64,000 nucleotides of DNA from Nitrosomonas sp. (GCA_024281675.1 JAMXAG010000006.1:1-64000); one strand, 5' to 3'. Counted from the stretch's first letter, positions 26,978 through 37,400 are shown. Numbers and translations are program-made. Notes: generated from the sequence alone by a model not told the origin.

Positions 26978-28081
26978 TCATTCCGAATGACTTTGAATAT
27001 CCGGTAAATTACGTGATGTCAAATTGAACAACCATTGTAATAGCCAATTATAATTAGCAGTTGCATTGGTAATCAGAATCGTAGAATGAACGCTGCGACG
27101 GCTAATTTTAACTTGACTGCCTTCGGAAAAATCTCGATGCGAATTAATTTTATTTAAAGTTAGAACTGCCATTCCTATTGCCCATAAGCAAAAACGCCGA
27201 ATGCCTTTTTCCTTTGGGGGAATTAAATTTGTATACGTAAGAGCATTACGTAAATGCATCTTAGCGATTCCCAACAGTTCAACCAAACCAGCCTGAAATT
27301 TTTCATCTGAAATCCCTGGTTGCAAGTGATTCAAATCGAATCCATGTTGCAAAAATATGTCACGAGGTAACCAACAGGCCCCACGCTTACGATCGTCCCA
27401 AATGTCCTTGAGAATATTCGTCATTTGTAGTCCCTGACCGAAGGATACTGAAAGCTTCATGAGCTTAGATTTATGGCAGTTTATTTCATCAGAATAATCA
27501 CAGAATAATTCTGTTAACATCTCACCTACTACTCCGGCAACATAATAACAATATTGATTTAATGCCGCCAAATCTGCGAGCCCCTCCAATGATTCAGATT
27601 CCTGGTAATCCGCCATTCCCTGTCCCATGATTTTTATACATCTTTCCAAAGCCTTGCGTTGTATTGTATTAAAGCTATGGGTAATGCGAATGACTGCAGG
27701 AGTATTTTTTATTAAATCATGTTCCGCTGGTATGGTGTGATCGGAAAGAAGAGGATAGAATTTTTGTGAAAATTCCTCCGCAGGGATCGTACCTTGTACC
27801 ACTTCGATAAACATCTGCGACAGTTGTTTTGTTTGGGCAAAAGTCAGCGCGCTATCATCTTCTATCGTATCTGTAATACGACACAACAAATAAGCATTCC
27901 CGATAACCTGGCGCAAAGGTTCCGGCAATTGCGGAATTGTGAGCGCAAAAGTCCGGGATACCCCTTGCAGGATATCATCCTGATAGTGGAAGTCATTAAT
28001 AGAAGGCAAGCTTGTATTCATGGAATACCAATTATGTGATGATGCAATGTTATAGTAGTTACTACGCTGATTCTCATTCAC
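26978..28081 (-). CDS. Squalene/phytoene synthase family protein, probable squalene synthase
   Basis: A 367-residue prenyl-joining enzyme with both Asp-rich sites, DTIEDD (71-76) and NILKDIWDDRKRG (about 217-229), plus SRTFALTIPQLPEPLRQVIGNAYLLCR and YCYYVAGVVGEMLTELF. The long form and SRTFAL...LPEPLR sequence look more like single-enzyme squalene synthases than the shorter HpnC or HpnD. It should make squalene for hopanoids. The start is uncertain: neither this ATG nor Met21 has a good ribosome site. It follows lysA by 8 bases. Confidence 0.85.
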   Translation of the reverse strand: MNENQRSNYYNIASSHNWYSMNTSLPSINDFHYQDDILQGVSRTFALTIPQLPEPLRQVIGNAYLLCRITDTIEDDSALTFAQTKQLSQMFIEVVQGTIPAEEFSQKFYPLLSDHTIPAEHDLIKNTPAVIRITHSFNTIQRKALERCIKIMGQGMADYQESESLEGLADLAALNQYCYYVAGVVGEMLTELFCDYSDEINCHKSKLMKLSVSFGQGLQMTNILKDIWDDRKRGACWLPRDIFLQHGFDLNHLQPGISDEKFQAGLVELLGIAKMHLRNALTYTNLIPPKEKGIRRFCLWAIGMAVLTLNKINSHRDFSEGSQVKISRRSVHSTILITNATANYNWLLQWLFNLTSRNLPDIQSHSE

Positions 28082-28089
28082 AATAGTTA

Positions 28090-29346
28090 TTAATAGGCAA
28101 TGATTTGTTCACCCGCAATGATTTGTTCGATACTTTCACGTTGACGAATAACGTGAGTTTGACTGCCTACTACCAATATTTCTGCGGCTCTTGGGCGTGT
28201 ATTATAATTAGAACTCATACTCATGCCATAAGCACCGGCTGACATTATGGCCAATAAATCACCATTCATGATGCTTAATTTTCGGTCATGCCCCAAAAAA
28301 TCTCCGGTCTCACAGATAGGGCCAACGATTTCGTAGTTTTTTGCTTCGATTGTACTTTTCTCAACAGGAAGAATCTCGTGATACGCATCATAAAGCGATG
28401 GACGAATAAGATCATTCATGGCGGCGTCCACGATGGCAAAATTACGTGCAGGTGTTTGCTTAAGATATTCGATACGCGTCAGCAAGATACCCGAATTCCC
28501 TACCAATGCTCGCCCAGGCTCAATTACAAGACGTTGCTTGATATTGCGCGTGATACTACATAATTTTGAAATATACTCTTTAATGGAAGGCGGCTTTTCA
28601 TTGTTGTATCGAATACCGAGCCCACCTCCCAAGTCTATATGTTCAATATCCAATTTCTGTTTTTTTAAACCATCAAACAACTGTAACATTTTTTCTGAAG
28701 CCTCGACGAATGGCTCGATTAAACTCAACTGCGAACCAATGTGACAATCGATTCCCGTAAAGCGAATATACGGATACAAATGTGCAGACTGGTAGATTCG
28801 CATAGCTTCATCCACAGCGATACCAAATTTGTTTTCTTTGAGGCCAGTCGAAATGTAGGGATGTGTTTTTGCATCAACATCCGGATTTACTCTTAAGCTT
28901 ACCGGAGCAACTTTATTCATATTTTGCGCTACATGATTCAGGGTAATCAGCTCAGCTTCAGACTCTACGTTAAAACAAAGAATGTTGAGATTGAGTGCCA
29001 TACGCATTTCGTTGACACTTTTTCCGACACCTGAAAAAATAGTTTTCTGCGCATCACCACCCGCTCGAATAACACGCTGCAATTCTCCCCCGGACACAAT
29101 ATCAAAACCACTACCAAGTCGAGCTAATAAATTAAGAATGGCAAGATTCGAATTTGCCTTAACGGCGTAGCAAATCAAATGATCGCGATCTTCAAAAGCA
29201 GCATCAAACTCTTGATACGCATTAGTCAAGGCAGATTGCGAATAAATGTAACAAGGTGTACCGAATTTTTCTGCAATCTTTTTTAAGGATACATTTTCGA
29301 CAAATAGCTCACCATTGTGGTATACGAATGCTTCAAAACCACTCAT
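28090..29346 (-). CDS. lysA: Diaminopimelate decarboxylase
   Basis: A 418-residue fold-III PLP enzyme of lysine synthesis. The PLP lysine is in ICYAVKANSNLAIL (about 57-70). HIGSQL is near residue 200, the PLP-phosphate loop DLGGGLGIRY near 240, EPGRALVGN near 275 and the active-site CETGDFLG near 343. The C-terminus shows a tandem EQIIAG / EQIIAY, encoded by an 18-bp direct duplication (28097-28110 and 28115-28128). The ATG overlaps the lptM stop as ATGA. Confidence 0.97.
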   Translation of the reverse strand: MSGFEAFVYHNGELFVENVSLKKIAEKFGTPCYIYSQSALTNAYQEFDAAFEDRDHLICYAVKANSNLAILNLLARLGSGFDIVSGGELQRVIRAGGDAQKTIFSGVGKSVNEMRMALNLNILCFNVESEAELITLNHVAQNMNKVAPVSLRVNPDVDAKTHPYISTGLKENKFGIAVDEAMRIYQSAHLYPYIRFTGIDCHIGSQLSLIEPFVEASEKMLQLFDGLKKQKLDIEHIDLGGGLGIRYNNEKPPSIKEYISKLCSITRNIKQRLVIEPGRALVGNSGILLTRIEYLKQTPARNFAIVDAAMNDLIRPSLYDAYHEILPVEKSTIEAKNYEIVGPICETGDFLGHDRKLSIMNGDLLAIMSAGAYGMSMSSNYNTRPRAAEILVVGSQTHVIRQRESIEQIIAGEQIIAY

Positions 29347-29471
29347 TTCTTTTCCGATTGTTGCGCAGATTTTTGATTTGTATCATCCGCTGGGGGAAGA
29401 TAAAGCGGACCTTTTAAACCGCAGGCGGCTAAGGCATAAACAAAGATAACGGAAGTAAATAATAAGCGCAC
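29343..29471 (-). CDS. lptM: LptM-like small lipoprotein (YifL)
   Basis: A 42-residue gene with GTG start and AGGG 8 bases upstream. It has a hydrophobic signal with lipobox ALAAC, then CGLKGPLYLPP, the hallmark C-G-x-K-G-P-L-Y-x-P motif of LptM, which assists oxidation and assembly of the LPS transporter LptD. A hydrophilic Gln/Lys tail follows. Its stop overlaps the lysA start (ATGA), the standard lptM-lysA arrangement. Confidence 0.9.
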   Translation of the reverse strand: MRLLFTSVIFVYALAACGLKGPLYLPPADDTNQKSAQQSEKK

Positions 29472-29552
29472 AACAAAAACCCTAAACGATTAATTGGAAA
29501 TACTAACATAATGGAACAAGAAACAGCGCATTGGCGAATAAATTTAACAATA

Positions 29553-30194
29553 TCAAGGTAAGCTACCACTGGGTAATTCAATAATCATCCACGCAATGAG
29601 CTTGTTAATAAGCTGATCGCTTGCAGCGCTTAACGCAGCCACGGCGCCGCTCGCATCCGATGATGGTGCGGCGGTTTGGGCGCTAAAGTAATTTTGTGCA
29701 ATTACATCCCGTGTATTACGCTTGATCAAACTTGCGCGCAATGTAATCAACGCATGACTTTGTTGAGCAGAGTCGAATATTTGGGCAAATTCTTCTAGTT
29801 CGATGTGTAAAATATGATCGACTTTTGCAGTATTGTTATTTTTGATCACCTGACTACTCATTTCTTTGGCAATTCGATCTCGCATTTTTTGTGACAATAG
29901 CACCGCAGGCGATGCAATCCAGCGACTATTAGCGTATCGATGAAATTGCGCAGAATTATGATAAGCAAGGCGATAATAGATGGCCGTGTTATCTAGCCAG
30001 GGAGGTGCTGAAGCATCGGAAATGAGTATATTTCTTTTTGGCAATTGAGCTTGTTGCAAAGGCTGTTGAAGCAAATTCTGCGATTGTTGCGAACTCAAAT
30101 CATAGAAAGTCACAGAATTCGAGTGTTTGTAAAACAACGAACAGCCCAATAGTAAGCCTGAAAATATGATTGATAAAGCAACTATTTTAATCAA
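29553..30194 (-). CDS. ABC-type transport auxiliary lipoprotein (PqiC-like)
   Basis: A 213-residue lipoprotein: lipobox LLGC with Cys18, then FYDLS and the long alpha/beta pattern of the PqiC/DUF330 group, including NILISDASAPPWLDNTAIYYRLAY and SRWIASPAVLLSQKMRDRI. In MCE lipid-transport operons this outer-membrane lipoprotein meets the periplasmic MCE protein. The start overlaps the end of the MCE gene (ATGA-type), so the two are translationally coupled. Confidence 0.85.
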   Translation of the reverse strand: MIKIVALSIIFSGLLLGCSLFYKHSNSVTFYDLSSQQSQNLLQQPLQQAQLPKRNILISDASAPPWLDNTAIYYRLAYHNSAQFHRYANSRWIASPAVLLSQKMRDRIAKEMSSQVIKNNNTAKVDHILHIELEEFAQIFDSAQQSHALITLRASLIKRNTRDVIAQNYFSAQTAAPSSDASGAVAALSAASDQLINKLIAWMIIELPSGSLP

Positions 30195-31090
30195 GGATTG
30201 TTCTCTTTAGGTGGCGTAAAACCTTGCTCTCCGGGTCCTGGCAATGCTGAAGGACGGCCAAACAACAGGCTTTGCGGGTGTTCTTCCAGATGATGCAAAA
30301 AACGATCAAGATTACGTGTGCTATTAAAAATGCTATTGCTTGCATTTTGCAGCTCTGGTATTACATGAATTAACTCTTGAGCACTTTGAGACAAACTATC
30401 AAAAACGCCTTCTTTCTGATTCGCTTTTATGATCGCAACATTCATTTCGGCCAATAACTCATCCAACCGCTTGATTAGCGTAGCCGATTGTGCGGCAAGA
30501 TTATGAAATGATTGCATCACCGGCTCCAACCGTCCTGTAATAGCACTAAAATTACTTGTTACATGCTCTACGTTTTTTAATGTATGGGAAATACTTTTGC
30601 GATTATCTTCATCAAGCAATTGGTGCATTTTGATGGTCAATTGGTTGACATTATTTAATAGATCTTGGCCAGAAACAGCGACTTCTTCGAACAATGAGCG
30701 CCGCATGGGAATCATTACAGAACTTGGCAAAGCCGAAACACCGATGCCGTCATCATTAAGTTGAATATAAGCAAGCCCAGTAACACCTTGATAACCCAAT
30801 TGAGCATAAACCGTGTTTTTAAGAATAACATCCTCATCAATTGCAATATGAATCAGAATTTGCTGCGAATCATCGGGATCAAATTCAATATTTTCAACTT
30901 TGCCAATATTAACGCCGCGATAATGTACCGCAGATTGCACGCTGAGTCCGCTCACAGATTCATGGGTAGCGATTAAATATGTATTGAGTTGAATATTACT
31001 GCGACTGAACCACATTGCAGCCAATCCGATAGCAATGCCCAAAACGATAACAAAAACACCAGCGATTAGGGCATGAGCACGGTTTTCCAC
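30191..31090 (-). CDS. MCE-domain (MlaD-like) lipid transport protein
   Basis: A 299-residue protein with one N-terminal membrane helix (about 7-29) and one MCE domain (about 38-115: GLSVQSAVHYRGVNIGKVENIEF, YAQLGYQGVTGLAYIQL). A long helical region with heptad-like pattern (about 130-270) and a Pro-rich end follow. It should form a periplasmic ring or needle carrying phospholipids between membranes, powered by the ATPase and permease just upstream. Confidence 0.9.
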   Translation of the reverse strand: MENRAHALIAGVFVIVLGIAIGLAAMWFSRSNIQLNTYLIATHESVSGLSVQSAVHYRGVNIGKVENIEFDPDDSQQILIHIAIDEDVILKNTVYAQLGYQGVTGLAYIQLNDDGIGVSALPSSVMIPMRRSLFEEVAVSGQDLLNNVNQLTIKMHQLLDEDNRKSISHTLKNVEHVTSNFSAITGRLEPVMQSFHNLAAQSATLIKRLDELLAEMNVAIIKANQKEGVFDSLSQSAQELIHVIPELQNASNSIFNSTRNLDRFLHHLEEHPQSLLFGRPSALPGPGEQGFTPPKENNP

Positions 31091-31872
31091 GATTGCTCCG
31101 AATAATGATAAGAATCCATTTTATGGCGAATATTTTTGAAAAAATTAACAATAAAGGGGTGATCAAGATGACTAATTTCATTCAATGTACCTACAGCAAT
31201 AACGCGCTGCTCTGCCAATACGGCAACACGGTCAGACAATGCAATCAGTGTTTCTACATCATGTGTAACCATAACAATCGTTAAATTCATTTCACTGCGT
31301 AATGACCGGATTAAATTAACAAAACTCTCACTGAGTTCAGGATCAAGCCCAGCTGTTGGTTCATCTAAAAAAAGTAACTCTGGATCTAATGCAAGCGCTC
31401 GAGCCAGAGCAACACGTTTAATCATACCGCCTGATAAAGCAGCGGGCATTTTATTGGCGTGCTCGGGACCAATCGCAACCATGTTCAATTTCATCATAAC
31501 AAGATCACGTATGGTATTTTCATCGAAAATGTGTAATTCCCGCAACGGTAGTGCCACATTATCAAACACCGTGAGCGAACTAAACAAAGCACCTTGCTGA
31601 AACAATACGCCCATTCGGTTGTAAATAGTCTTTCCTCTCGTGTTGACATAAGAATTTCTTACTTCACCAAATATTTTTACGCTACCGAGATAGGCTTTCT
31701 CGAGTCCGAGAATTTGCCGTAATAGTGTCGTTTTACCGCTGCCCGATCCGCCTACAAGTGTCAGTATTTCGCCACGACCAACCATCAAGTTTACATCTTT
31801 GTGAATAAAATGCTTACCAAATCGTGTATGCAATCCCTTTATTTCGATGACAACTTCAGTCGACTTGGTCAT
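31066..31872 (-). CDS. MlaF-like ABC transporter ATP-binding protein
   Basis: The start is placed at the Met of MTKSTEVVIEIKGLHTRFG (31872), four bases past the permease stop. An in-frame start 21 codons earlier would read through the permease gene. The 268-residue product has Walker A GGSGSGKTT (41-49), signature ALSGGMIKRVALARALAL, Walker B ELLFLDEPTAGLDP and the H-loop VTHDVET. It energises the MCE lipid transporter. Its end overlaps the MCE gene by 25 bases. Confidence 0.93.
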   Translation of the reverse strand: MTKSTEVVIEIKGLHTRFGKHFIHKDVNLMVGRGEILTLVGGSGSGKTTLLRQILGLEKAYLGSVKIFGEVRNSYVNTRGKTIYNRMGVLFQQGALFSSLTVFDNVALPLRELHIFDENTIRDLVMMKLNMVAIGPEHANKMPAALSGGMIKRVALARALALDPELLFLDEPTAGLDPELSESFVNLIRSLRSEMNLTIVMVTHDVETLIALSDRVAVLAEQRVIAVGTLNEISHLDHPFIVNFFKNIRHKMDSYHYSEQSWKTVLMP

Positions 31873-31876
31873 TGGA

Positions 31877-33010
31877 TTAACGAATTCCAATATGTGAAAA
31901 CATGACAGCAAAGATGGCATCGATGATGATGACAATCGTAATAGCTGTCACTACCGAAGAGGTTGTACCCATTCCCAAACTTTCCGTATTAGGTTTAATT
32001 TTTAGACCAAAATGACAGGCAATTAATCCAATCGTCATACCACACACCACACCTTTACTTAATCCCAGCCATAAATTGGCAATGGGTACCGAGTCTGGTA
32101 ATGCCGACAAAAAATATTGATAACTTAAGCCCAATTGCACCTCAGCAGCTACAATGCCACCGATTAGCGCCATCGCACTCGTCCAAGCTACTAATAATGG
32201 CATGGCAATACCCAATCCCAATATTTTCGGCAATATCAAACGCTGGCTATGCGAAATTCCCATCACAGACAAAGCATCCAATTCCTGTGTAACGCGCATT
32301 ACTCCTAGTTGAGCTGTCATCGCTGAACCCGAACGACCAGCAACAAGAATAGCCGCAAGCATGGGCCCTAATTCACGAATAATACTAATCCCCAACAAAT
32401 TCACGATAAAGATATCAGCACCAAATAACTGTAATTGCTTAGAAGCCAAATAGCTAACCACAACACCAATCAAGAACCCAACCAGTGCGGTAATTCCTAA
32501 AGCTTGCGCACCGGCGCGATAGATATTGGCGGAAATTTCTCGCCAAGGAATATTCACGGGATGTCTAATCAAATAGAGCATATCCAAAAATAACTGACCA
32601 ATCAGCGCGATAAGACCTATACTCAGCTGCCAAAATTGCATGGCTGCATTACCGAGGTCAACAACAGGCGATAAAACATCGACCGATTTTTTCCCATTGA
32701 TAGCAGGCGCTAATTGCTCAAGCCGCACAAGCATCTGTTCTTGTTCAGGGCGGAGCTGAATGCACTTTGGCCGTTGTGCTTGCCAGACACGCCATAGGAG
32801 ACTAATTCCAACAGAATCCATTTGCTGAATATTGGTTAAATCCCATTCTATATCTGTATGATTGACTTGGTGCTGAGTCAATTCAGCTGCCAAATCTGCC
32901 AGCACCTTGCGCAGTGCCGTGAGTGTATAGTCACCTGTTAATACTAGACGCTTGGTATCATGATCATTGATCAGTTCATACCATTGCGATAATGAAGAGC
33001 GAGTAAGCAT
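31877..33010 (-). CDS. MlaE-type permease with N-terminal STAS domain
   Basis: A 377-residue protein. Residues 1-110 form a STAS-like domain (LVLTGDYTLTALRK, DLTNIQQMDSVGISLL), normally a separate MlaB protein. The rest is the MlaE/YrbE permease with LGISIIRELGPMLAAILVAGRSGSAMTAQLG and five or six membrane helices. It heads the operon permease-ATPase-MCE-lipoprotein. The fused STAS probably sets ATPase assembly in cis. Confidence 0.93.
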   Translation of the reverse strand: MLTRSSLSQWYELINDHDTKRLVLTGDYTLTALRKVLADLAAELTQHQVNHTDIEWDLTNIQQMDSVGISLLWRVWQAQRPKCIQLRPEQEQMLVRLEQLAPAINGKKSVDVLSPVVDLGNAAMQFWQLSIGLIALIGQLFLDMLYLIRHPVNIPWREISANIYRAGAQALGITALVGFLIGVVVSYLASKQLQLFGADIFIVNLLGISIIRELGPMLAAILVAGRSGSAMTAQLGVMRVTQELDALSVMGISHSQRLILPKILGLGIAMPLLVAWTSAMALIGGIVAAEVQLGLSYQYFLSALPDSVPIANLWLGLSKGVVCGMTIGLIACHFGLKIKPNTESLGMGTTSSVVTAITIVIIIDAIFAVMFSHIGIR

Positions 33011-33104
33011 TCATATGAGTGTAAGCGAAATTCACAAAATTGCGAGTATTTTTAGATTTTTACTACAAGCTTCCAAGTTAGCCGGTGCAGTTTTATGGTG
33101 TTAT

Positions 33105-34556
33105 CTATTGCGATATCTCTGCCCGGGTCATTGCAGGATTGCTGGCAAAATATCCTTTAATACCTAAGAAAACAGCATTAGCCATTTTATTTTGATAATC
33201 CTGGCTACGCAATTTTTCTTCTTCTTTAGGATTGCTAAGAAACGCTGTTTCGACCAAAATTGATGGAATATCAGGTGATTTCAATACTGCAAAACCAGCT
33301 TGTTCAACATTTCTTTTGTGCAAGTGGTTAATTTTTCCAAGTTGCTTCAATACCTCATCGGCCAGCTTGGCACTATCATTGATTGCTGCATTCAGAGACA
33401 GATCTAGTAACAACTCTTTGATATCCCGTGATTTTGACATGATATCGATGCCGCCCATTAAATCGTTATCGACGCTGTTTTCTTTGTTTGCCAACCAGCT
33501 TGCGGTAGTCGATGAAGCGCCATGCTCGGAAAGTGTGAATACCGATGAGCCATGCGCATGCGATTTAGGATTGGCATCTGCATGAATCGAAACAAATAAA
33601 TCCGCATTTGCGCGGCGCGCATTAATACGACGCTGTGGCAGCGAAATATAATAATCGCCACTTCGAGTCAAAACAGCTCGCATATTAGGCTCTTTATCAA
33701 TTCTTTCTTTCAATTTTCGGGCAATGGCCAGGGTAACATCCTTCTCTTGTGTGCCTTGGTAACCAACTGCTCCAGGATCTTTACCTCCATGGCCAGCATC
33801 GATGGCAACAACAATGATTTTGGGGACCATGACTGTTTTACGATTTTGATTTTTTGTTGTTGAATGATTGCCAACTCGATTCGCATGGGAATCAATTTTT
33901 TCAGGCTTGGATTGCGGACGTTGGATTTGTGTTTGTGCTATTTTTTTCGGCGGTTCATTTAACAACAGGGCATTTACAAGTTCATCCAAACCATCCGATT
34001 CATAATCAGCTTTTCTATTGGAAAATTTCTCGTAAGGAGCGCTGGTATTTAATTTACTTGCTTTATCAGGATGATAAATATCGAGCACTAATCGATGCGA
34101 AAAACCACCTTGAGGCTTCAAAGCAAAAGTATGAGGTATTACATTAGCTTTTAAATCAAATACCAAGCGGACAATATCAGGTTTGAATTGTCCGATCCGA
34201 ATCTTTTGCACCAGTGGATCGATCGCATTCACTTTTTGCGTGAGTGCCCCTAGCGTATTAGAAAGCTTGATGTTGCTGAGATCTAAAATAACTCGATGTG
34301 GATTCTCCAGTGTACTTAATTCATATTGAATTTGTTGCTTGGATTCCAAAGTGATGCGCGTATAGTCTGGCGTCAATCCAATATTAACCGATTTAAGGTT
34401 TTCATCGGCTGCAAGTACAGTTTGATGAATGCCTATCAGACTGAACAACAAAGTTAACAAAAAAACTGGCGCAAGGATCTTCTTTGCGAAGACAAAGCAT
34501 CTCGCATACAAAAAATGATTCAAGTTTTTTTCTGATTTCGCCAATGTTCTAAACAC
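33105..34556 (-). CDS. amiC: N-acetylmuramoyl-L-alanine amidase AmiC
   Basis: A 483-residue cell-wall amidase. It has a signal-like helix (about 28-48), an AMIN domain (about 55-165: SVNIGLTPDYTRITLESKQ) and a basic linker. The Amidase_3 zinc enzyme follows (about 245-470): VVAIDAGHGGKDPGAVG, FVSIHADANP and the catalytic ILVETAFLSN. It cleaves septal peptidoglycan during division. Its first codons overlap the tsaE end by 37 bases, the usual tsaE-amiC order. Confidence 0.95.
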   Translation of the reverse strand: MFRTLAKSEKNLNHFLYARCFVFAKKILAPVFLLTLLFSLIGIHQTVLAADENLKSVNIGLTPDYTRITLESKQQIQYELSTLENPHRVILDLSNIKLSNTLGALTQKVNAIDPLVQKIRIGQFKPDIVRLVFDLKANVIPHTFALKPQGGFSHRLVLDIYHPDKASKLNTSAPYEKFSNRKADYESDGLDELVNALLLNEPPKKIAQTQIQRPQSKPEKIDSHANRVGNHSTTKNQNRKTVMVPKIIVVAIDAGHGGKDPGAVGYQGTQEKDVTLAIARKLKERIDKEPNMRAVLTRSGDYYISLPQRRINARRANADLFVSIHADANPKSHAHGSSVFTLSEHGASSTTASWLANKENSVDNDLMGGIDIMSKSRDIKELLLDLSLNAAINDSAKLADEVLKQLGKINHLHKRNVEQAGFAVLKSPDIPSILVETAFLSNPKEEEKLRSQDYQNKMANAVFLGIKGYFASNPAMTRAEISQ

Positions 34557-35029
34557 TGTTTTCCAGTATCTGTACCCGTTTGAATTGCTATGTTACGACC
34601 CGTCTCAAGAATTTCTATAGAAAACTGCAAATCTGCGTTGGGCAAGAGATTTCCGATTTTTTCTGGCCATTCAACAAAACAAATTGATGTCGAATTAAAA
34701 TATTCTCGAAAACCCGCCTCCTCCCATTCACGGCAATCATTGAATCTATAAAAATCAAAGTGATACAAGTATAACCTAGAAATTTTATAGATTTCAACTA
34801 AATTGTAGGTCGGACTCTTGACGATCCCTTGATAACCAAGTCCGTGTAAAATACCTCGCACAAGGGTTGTTTTGCCCGCGCCCAGATTACCTATTAAAGT
34901 GATGATTGAACCAATTTGTAGGAAAGATGCAAAACTGTTGCCAAAATCCAACATAGCAGCTTCATCAACAAGGTAATAAACTCCATCTCGATGATTCGAA
35001 TCGGAATGCGTGGAATTTGATAACATCAT
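34520..35029 (-). CDS. tsaE: tRNA threonylcarbamoyladenosine biosynthesis protein TsaE
   Basis: The start is set at the ATG of MMLSNSTHSD (35029); upstream in-frame codons run into queG. The 169-residue product has Walker A GNLGAGKTTLVRG, then SPTYNLVEIY, YHFDFYRF and FVEWPEK, all TsaE motifs. With TsaB, TsaC and TsaD it makes t6A37 in ANN-decoding tRNAs. It is divergent from queG with 36 bases between starts. Confidence 0.95.
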   Translation of the reverse strand: MMLSNSTHSDSNHRDGVYYLVDEAAMLDFGNSFASFLQIGSIITLIGNLGAGKTTLVRGILHGLGYQGIVKSPTYNLVEIYKISRLYLYHFDFYRFNDCREWEEAGFREYFNSTSICFVEWPEKIGNLLPNADLQFSIEILETGRNIAIQTGTDTGKQCLEHWRNQKKT

Positions 35030-35065
35030 ATAAGATACAACTTCAAAAAATATCTCAGCAAAAAA

Positions 35066-36163
35066 ATGATTGATTATGCCGCATTGGCTATTAGTATAAA
35101 AGATTGGGGCAAAGCGCTGGGTTTCCACGATGTACGTATTGCCAATGCACAAACCGATATGTTGAAGGTTGAGTCTGAGCTACAGGAATGGTTAAACAAT
35201 GGCTTCCACGGTGACATGGATTATATGGCAAAACATGGCACCAAGCGCACGCGCCCAGCAGAACTAGAACCACGAACACAGCGCGTTATATCGGTTTATA
35301 TGAATTATACTCCACCCGATGTGCACAATAGCTGGGATGTCATCAATGATACGCAAAAAGCTTTTGTTTCACGTTATGCGCTTGGACGCGATTATCACAA
35401 GGTATTGCGTGCGCGATTACAAAAACTAGCCGACAAAATCACCGATCAAATCGGTTCATTCAATTACCGTGTTTTTTCAGACAGTGCGCCAGTGATGGAA
35501 GTAGCTTGGGCGCAACAATCGGGTTTAGGTTGGCGTGGCAAACACACTTTACTGCTTTCACGTCAGGCAGGCTCAATGTTTTTCCTCGCAGAAATGTATA
35601 CTGACTTACCGTTGCCTGTCGATGAAGCAACAACTAATCAGTATTGTGGCAGTTGTACTCGGTGTATCGATGTTTGCCCAACGCAAGCCATTGTAGCCCC
35701 CTACCAGGTCGATGCACGACGCTGCATTTCCTATTTGACAATTGAATTAGAAGGTAGCATTCCAGAGACTTTACGGCCTTTGATCGGTAACCGTATCTAT
35801 GGATGCGATGATTGTCAGTTAGTGTGCCCATGGAACAAGTTTGCACATCTGACCGCAGAAAAAGATTTTCACGTACGCAATGGCTTGGACAATGCCTCAT
35901 TGGTGGAATTATTTGCCTGGGATCAGCAGACATTTGAAGTACGATTGGCTGGCAGTCCTATTCGCCGCATCGGTTATTCACAATGGCTACGTAATATCGC
36001 GGTTGGTTTAGGTAACGCGCCTTATTCAAATGAAACAATTAAGGCATTACAAGCTCGGCAAGATGATCCGTCTGCATTGGTGCGCGAGCATGTGCAATGG
36101 GCGCTCAAGCAACAAGAAAACAAACAATTATTAGGAAAAATTCTCAATGAATCAACGATCTAG
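35066..36163 (+). CDS. queG: Epoxyqueuosine reductase QueG
   Basis: A 365-residue cobalamin and Fe-S enzyme for the last step of queuosine synthesis. Visible are [19 protein letters not shown] near residue 47, the first cluster [12 protein letters not shown] (about 194-205) with a matching second set [11 protein letters not shown], and a C-terminal HEAT-like segment. tgt and queA at 58-60 kb belong to the same pathway. Its end overlaps purT by 17 bases. Confidence 0.96.
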   Translation: MIDYAALAISIKDWGKALGFHDVRIANAQTDMLKVESELQEWLNNGFHGDMDYMAKHGTKRTRPAELEPRTQRVISVYMNYTPPDVHNSWDVINDTQKAFVSRYALGRDYHKVLRARLQKLADKITDQIGSFNYRVFSDSAPVMEVAWAQQSGLGWRGKHTLLLSRQAGSMFFLAEMYTDLPLPVDEATTNQYCGSCTRCIDVCPTQAIVAPYQVDARRCISYLTIELEGSIPETLRPLIGNRIYGCDDCQLVCPWNKFAHLTAEKDFHVRNGLDNASLVELFAWDQQTFEVRLAGSPIRRIGYSQWLRNIAVGLGNAPYSNETIKALQARQDDPSALVREHVQWALKQQENKQLLGKILNESTI

Positions 36164-37361
36164 CATTGGAACACCCCTATCACCTTCAGCAACGAAAGTA
36201 ATGCTATTAGGAAGTGGCGAATTAGGCAAAGAAGTCATCATTGCATTGCAACGCTTGGGCGTGGAAACCATCGCGGTCGACCGTTACGCGAATGCTCCAG
36301 GACATCAGGTAGCCCATCGTGCCCATGTGATCAACATGTCTGATGGACAAGCACTGAGAAAACTGATCGAGCAGGAACTACCCCACATTATCGTGCCAGA
36401 AATTGAAGCTATTGCGACCGATACCCTGATCGAATTGGAGAAAGATGGCATAGCCACAGTGATTCCAACAGCACGAGCCGTAAAACTAACCATGAATCGA
36501 GAAGGCATTCGTACGCTTGCTGCGGAAACATTGAGTTTACCAACCTCACCTTATGCATTTGCGAGCAGCCTGCAGGAATTACGAACAGCTACTGAGAATC
36601 GCATCGGTTACCCTTGTTTTGTCAAACCGGTAATGTCTTCTTCTGGTAAAGGCCAATCACGGGTCGATGATGCCGGGCAGATCGAAGCAGCTTGGAATTA
36701 TGCCGCCAGTGGTGGGCGGGTTAATCAAGGGCGCGTAATCGTCGAAGGCATGATTGACTTTGAATACGAAATAACCCAACTCACTGTGCGAGCATTAGAT
36801 AGCGACGGAGTGGTACAGACCCATTTCTGCGAACCAATCGGGCATATTCAAATTCATGGTGATTACGTCGAAAGCTGGCAACCTCAGGCGATGTCGGTAC
36901 TGGCATTACAGCGCGCTCGGGAAATCGCGCGCAAGGTTACCGAGGAGCTCGGTGGATTGGGTATTTTCGGTGTGGAATTATTCGTCAGAGGCGATCAGGT
37001 TTGGTTCAGTGAAGTCAGTCCTAGACCCCATGATACGGGTATGGTAACGATGTGCAGTCAAAAACAAAACGAGTTTGAATTGCATGCACGTGCCATTTTA
37101 GGTTTACCCATCGATACCGCATTATTAAATCCAGGGGCCAGCGCAGTCATTTATGGTCAATTAGAAACGCAGGGTATTGCGTTTTCCGGCATCGCCGAAG
37201 CGCTCAACGTGCCACAAAGCGATTTGCGTTTGTTCGGCAAACCAGAATCTTTCCCGCGGCGCCGGATGGGCGTTGCTCTGGCCAATGGCATCGATATAAA
37301 TCAGGCGCGCGAACGTGCTAAACTGGCAGCCAGTCAGGTAATCCCGATTACATCAATTTAG
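36147..37361 (+). CDS. purT: Formate-dependent phosphoribosylglycinamide formyltransferase
   Basis: A 404-residue ATP-grasp enzyme that formylates GAR with formate and ATP in purine synthesis. [18 protein letters not shown] (about 20-37) is the family N-terminus. [13 protein letters not shown] is the ATP-grasp loop and [13 protein letters not shown] lies near residue 295. Normal length, with GAR-binding motifs intact. Translationally coupled to queG. Confidence 0.97.
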   Translation: MNQRSSIGTPLSPSATKVMLLGSGELGKEVIIALQRLGVETIAVDRYANAPGHQVAHRAHVINMSDGQALRKLIEQELPHIIVPEIEAIATDTLIELEKDGIATVIPTARAVKLTMNREGIRTLAAETLSLPTSPYAFASSLQELRTATENRIGYPCFVKPVMSSSGKGQSRVDDAGQIEAAWNYAASGGRVNQGRVIVEGMIDFEYEITQLTVRALDSDGVVQTHFCEPIGHIQIHGDYVESWQPQAMSVLALQRAREIARKVTEELGGLGIFGVELFVRGDQVWFSEVSPRPHDTGMVTMCSQKQNEFELHARAILGLPIDTALLNPGASAVIYGQLETQGIAFSGIAEALNVPQSDLRLFGKPESFPRRRMGVALANGIDINQARERAKLAASQVIPITSI

Positions 37362-37400
37362 TAAAATTATTCTTAATTTCTATAATAGTAAGGAAAAATA

